A model generated the notes under the pieces. It saw only the letters and a program-made list of their open reading frames with translations. It made no database searches and was not told the DNA's origin. 64,000 bases of DNA from Croceivirga sp. (lineage in GTDB: Bacteria; Bacteroidota; Bacteroidia; Flavobacteriales; Flavobacteriaceae), in NCBI GenBank assembly GCA_028284285.1, contig JANQSA010000065.1, positions 57,713 through 121,712 of the forward strand, written 5' to 3'. The position numbers and the translations under genes are program-made. Numbering within the stretch: position 1 is the stretch's first letter; the number at the start of each line of letters is the position of its first letter. Positions 61,495-64,000 of this stretch are shown in pieces.

Positions 61495-62595
61495 GTGAAA
61501 AGACTACTCTTTCCTATTTTACTTCTTTTACTAATCTCTTGTCAATCGAATTTGACTGGAAGCGCTGATAGTTCCAATAATAAAATTGTTATCGGGGAAA
61601 ATATCAGCCTATTTTCTAAGATCTTAAATGAACATCGAAATGTATACATCTCTTTACCGTTAAATTATGATCGAAACACACATAATTATCCAACAATTAT
61701 TGTATTTGATGCAGAATATCTGTTTGAAATAACCAACTCAATCGTAAAAATTAAATCATCAAGAAATGAAATGCCGGAAAGCATTGTTATTGGAATACCA
61801 AATAATACTGGCAAACGTTATGACATGTCGCTTGAATTATTTAAAAATGATGGCAAGAAATTCTTTGGTGACAACGGTGGTAAATCCAAAGAGTATATAC
61901 ATTTTATTTCTGAAGAACTATTTCCATTTTTAGAGGAAAATTATAGAATAAATACGCATAAAACAATAATTGGGATGTCCCCAACTTTTGGCCCTGTTTT
62001 AGAATCTTTTTGGAATCGCCCTGAATTATTTAGAGGCCACATTGTTTTAGCTGCCGAACTATCATTAAAAACAAAATCAGGAGAAACAATTGCTAAAAAA
62101 CTAGAAAACTCAATTCAGGATAGCCTTCGTCCTTTTTCCTCAATTTATATTGGTAAAGCCAGTGAGGACTTAAAAAGGAGACCGCCTCAAGAAGCAGAAG
62201 CATTTCTCAAACTAAACCACAAATTAGATTCTATAGCAAATCCAAAAGTTAATTATACGATTGAAATACTTCAAAATGAAAATCATTACGGGATGTCAAT
62301 TTCAGGAATTGAACATGGGTTAGAAACCATTTATCCTACTGAAGTCTGGAGTATTCCTTATCGCGAATTTTGGAGTTCAAAATATCCTGCTAATGAAATA
62401 GAAATCTTTTACGAAAACCTTTCTAACAAATACGGATTTAGAATTATTCCACTTGAAGATTCATATTATTTTGGACAAACTTTACTGGGAACAGTACGAA
62501 GGTTGGAAAGGCAAGGGCGAACAAGGGAATTAAATGAAGTAATCCAACTGGCTTTGAAATACTATCCTAATTCACCTGAACTAAATAATTATTAA
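61495..62595 (+). CDS. Esterase-like alpha/beta-hydrolase lipoprotein
   Basis: A 366-residue lipoprotein: MKRLLFPILLLLLISC, cleavage before Cys. The body resembles the enterochelin-esterase-like (Esterase_D) family: RNVYISLPLNYDRNTHNYPT, YPTIIVFDAEYLFE. The nucleophile elbow reads TIIGMSPTFGPVLESFW, with the usual GxSxGG reduced, so activity is doubtful, but Ser is kept and NENHYGMSI offers a His. The GTG at 61495 is preferred; an in-frame TTG at 61480 would also work. An upstream frame reading across the cassette site is not credible as coding. Confidence 0.75.
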   Translation: MKRLLFPILLLLLISCQSNLTGSADSSNNKIVIGENISLFSKILNEHRNVYISLPLNYDRNTHNYPTIIVFDAEYLFEITNSIVKIKSSRNEMPESIVIGIPNNTGKRYDMSLELFKNDGKKFFGDNGGKSKEYIHFISEELFPFLEENYRINTHKTIIGMSPTFGPVLESFWNRPELFRGHIVLAAELSLKTKSGETIAKKLENSIQDSLRPFSSIYIGKASEDLKRRPPQEAEAFLKLNHKLDSIANPKVNYTIEILQNENHYGMSISGIEHGLETIYPTEVWSIPYREFWSSKYPANEIEIFYENLSNKYGFRIIPLEDSYYFGQTLLGTVRRLERQGRTRELNEVIQLALKYYPNSPELNNY

Positions 62596-62598
62596 AAA

Positions 62599-62616
62599 CG
62601 TGCCACAACAATGGCT
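62599..62616 (+). other. attC-like cassette site 5, left half
   Basis: CGTGCCACAACAATGGCT carries the conserved box up to GGCT. The next bases are the predicted IS end. The ATA at 63998-64000 would complete the box on the far side. Confidence 0.6.
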
Positions 62617-62634
62617 CCTATGAAAAGCACTAAG

Positions 62635-62883
62635 GGAGTTCTCCGAAGATAGTGAATATGTTCTTTTTGGTTTAAACCACCTTTTTCTTCATTAGTATAA
62701 CTTGCTCGGCATCCTATTTGTGATCCCCGAGTACTCGGGGTCACCGGCATCCTTATGATTGTAAGTTATTAAACCCGGCCACTTGCTATAAATATGTGAT
62801 TCCCTCTCTTGGTGGGATCACTCACGTTGTTTTGTGGTTCGGGTTTGGTTTGTAATTGAGCTTTGCTATAATTGTTACGTTGA
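62635..62883 (-). ncRNA. Candidate guide (seek/bridge) RNA region of the IS
   Basis: About 250 bases between the transposase stop and the IS end carry no reading frame, but two hairpins: GTGA-CCCCGAG/CTCGGGG-TCAC (62720-62744) and GTGAT-CCC/GGG-ATCAC (62796-62821), with similar outer stems. IS1111-type elements encode a guide RNA in the noncoding part downstream of the transposase. The extent and strand are inferred. Confidence 0.45.
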
Positions 62884-63939
62884 TCAGTTGATTACCCCTA
62901 TCTGATAAGGGATTTCCGTCTTGATTACCGCCAGGGTCCTGGAGAGGAGCTTTCTGGCCACTTTTATGATGACCTTCTTGGTATCCTTCCCAAAATGACT
63001 ACGGTAATAGTGCTGCATCACTGGATCGGCACGTATAGCCTGCCAAGCTGCTTCTACAAAGTAGGACCGGATCAACCTATGGGCACGCATACTCATGCCC
63101 ATGGTTTTATAGGTGCTTCCGCTTTGATGTACTCCGGGGGCCAGTCCTACATACCCGGCCAGTTGCTTTACGTTTCCAAACCTTCTAAGATCCCCCAATT
63201 CACTGAGTATCCCACAGGCCACAATACCGCCTATTCCAGGAATACTGCGAAGCAACATATAGTCTTTCTTATAATGTACTTTGCAATACCGCCGGAGCTG
63301 TGTCGAGACATCCCGTAGTTCTTGGTCTATGAATCGAAAGGAACGCATACGGCTCTCCAGAGTTGCTTTACCTGTAGGGTATTCGAACTCCAGATCATCC
63401 AACCAACGCCGAAAAGCATGACTCCAGTGGTCGTTGTCAAAGGCTTCGGGCACCTTGATGCCAAAATACAACAACTGCATCTTCAGATAGGACTTAATGC
63501 GACGAAAGTCTTTCACCAGATCATTACGCCTTCTGAAGAGGCTGCGGAGCTGCTCTCGCTTCTTACAAGGCACGGTGATACTTTCCAATCGGCCATCTTT
63601 TAACTCTCGGCTTATCAACTGGGCATCTATACGATCCGTCTTGGTATGGCGCTCTTTTCCCTTGCGGTGAATATCTGCCGGGTTCACTACCAGGGATCTC
63701 CAACCATAGGACCTAAAACATCGGTGGGGAGAGTAGCCACAGCAACCCGCTTCATAGGCCACACTTACCTCATGGTTCGGGAAATGCTTCATTACGTAAT
63801 TCCGTAATTGCTCAGGACTAGGCACCATCGCGAAGGACTTGCCTGAAAACAGCTCTGTGGAACAATGTACCTTCCAGCTGCGCTTGTGTATGTCAATGCC
63901 AATAAATAACTTAGGGAATGCAGTAATTTGAGTGTTCAT
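62884..63939 (-). CDS. IS110-family DEDD transposase
   Basis: A 351-residue recombinase. The N-terminal RuvC-like DEDD domain starts LFIGIDIHKRSWKVHCS (first Asp), then HEVSVAYEAGCCGY (Glu) and KTDRIDAQLISREL (Asp-x-x-Asp). The C-terminal transposase_20 domain has MLLRSIPGIGGIVACGILSE and QLAGYVGLAPGVHQSGS, including the conserved Ser. It inserts the element without IRs at the tips, guided by a structured RNA. The frame is intact, so the IS may be active. Confidence 0.95.
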   Translation of the reverse strand: MNTQITAFPKLFIGIDIHKRSWKVHCSTELFSGKSFAMVPSPEQLRNYVMKHFPNHEVSVAYEAGCCGYSPHRCFRSYGWRSLVVNPADIHRKGKERHTKTDRIDAQLISRELKDGRLESITVPCKKREQLRSLFRRRNDLVKDFRRIKSYLKMQLLYFGIKVPEAFDNDHWSHAFRRWLDDLEFEYPTGKATLESRMRSFRFIDQELRDVSTQLRRYCKVHYKKDYMLLRSIPGIGGIVACGILSELGDLRRFGNVKQLAGYVGLAPGVHQSGSTYKTMGMSMRAHRLIRSYFVEAAWQAIRADPVMQHYYRSHFGKDTKKVIIKVARKLLSRTLAVIKTEIPYQIGVIN

Positions 63940-64000
63940 ATCTTAAGTTTTTTGTCAATCTTTAAGATACTCGACTTACTGCTTTTTCATTGATGCTATA

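Larger units (their letters stand above)
61469..62616 (+). mobile_element. Integron-like gene cassette 5, interrupted by an IS
   Basis: It starts TTATAGCCAAC at 61469. Its site begins CGTGCCACAACAATGGCT (62599-62616) and is then interrupted by the IS. Self-complementarity of start and site is weaker here (GTTATAGC against GCCACAAC, with G:U-type differences). The box ACAATGGCT-ATA is restored if the IS is removed. Confidence 0.6.
62617..63997 (-). mobile_element. IS110-family (IS1111-type) insertion sequence
   Basis: The predicted element is 1381 bp. Subterminal inverted repeats are ATGAAAAGCACTAAG (62620-62634) and CTTACTGCTTTTTCAT (63975-63990), matching at 14 of 16 positions with a one-base gap. 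They lie 3 bp (CCT) from one tip and 7 bp (TGATGCT) from the other, the spacing I know for IS1111-type elements. The tips fall exactly within the cassette-site box. The right tip is only 3 bases from the window edge, so that flank is unverified. Confidence 0.7.

Overview
The window comes from a member of the Bacteroidota, most likely a marine-type Flavobacteriaceae. The supporting signs are -7 promoter elements of the TAnnTTTG type, short leaders, weak Shine-Dalgarno sequences, the FolK-deoxynucleoside kinase and HPRT-adenylate kinase fusions, a DUF5723-like protein, 67K-type SppA, many LISC-type lipoboxes and several TTG starts. No rRNA operon, origin or CRISPR array is visible.

0-31.4 kb is mostly ordinary chromosome: a HAD phosphatase and a deacetylase-like protein, radC, mpl, a cupin/SDR/CAAX-protease operon, a LytS/LytTR two-component pair behind three small membrane proteins, an S9 peptidase, obg, a 47-residue membrane protein, the hpt-adk fusion, purK and purE, an M3 peptidase, a glycosyltransferase/NTF2-like operon, an AraC regulator with a decayed kinase domain, an ECF sigma factor, a UbiA-like protein, gcvP, and a KAS III/methyltransferase/glycosyltransferase cluster.

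31.47-34.32 kb is the first accessory block. It holds three AT-rich gene cassettes in a row, all on the + strand: a CBS-HEPN protein, an ApeA-type HEPN protein and an MntA/HepT toxin-antitoxin pair. They are separated by sites of about 90-120 bp that open with a conserved box (ACAATGGCTATAA) and close with GACCGTT or a variant. The first bases of each cassette are the reverse complement of the bases just before its own box. That is the arrangement expected of integron cassettes whose attC is completed only in the circle. No integron integrase is present.

34.4-48.6 kb returns to chromosome: a LytTR membrane regulator, a dioxygenase-fold protein, an AraC regulator, a VOC protein, a TfoX C-terminal domain, an acyl-ACP desaturase, an AsmA protein, a queuosine-precursor transporter, sppA, folK-dnk, a TrmH-type methylase and mutS.

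48.85-55.44 kb: tRNA-Gly(GCC) and tRNA-Leu(UAA), the latter carrying a 6.3 kb integrated element. The element has a tyrosine recombinase, an excisionase-like protein, a candidate replication protein, a terminase-small-subunit-like protein and unknown genes, with 15 bp direct repeats at its ends and arm-type TTTCCTTGCA repeats spaced 11 bp at both ends. Two more remnants of the tRNA 3' end lie just beyond it. Each copy of the tRNA end, four in all, is followed by a different terminator hairpin.

56.1-64.0 kb: the Hen1/Pnkp RNA-repair operon, then a second run of the same cassette type (DUF2911 protein, then a degenerate esterase-like lipoprotein), and finally an IS110/IS1111-type element. Its predicted ends, with subterminal inverted repeats 3 and 7 bp from the tips, place it exactly inside another copy of the cassette-site box. 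The main discovery candidate is this integrase-less cassette system with its own site family, loaded with HEPN RNase-type genes and targeted by an IS.
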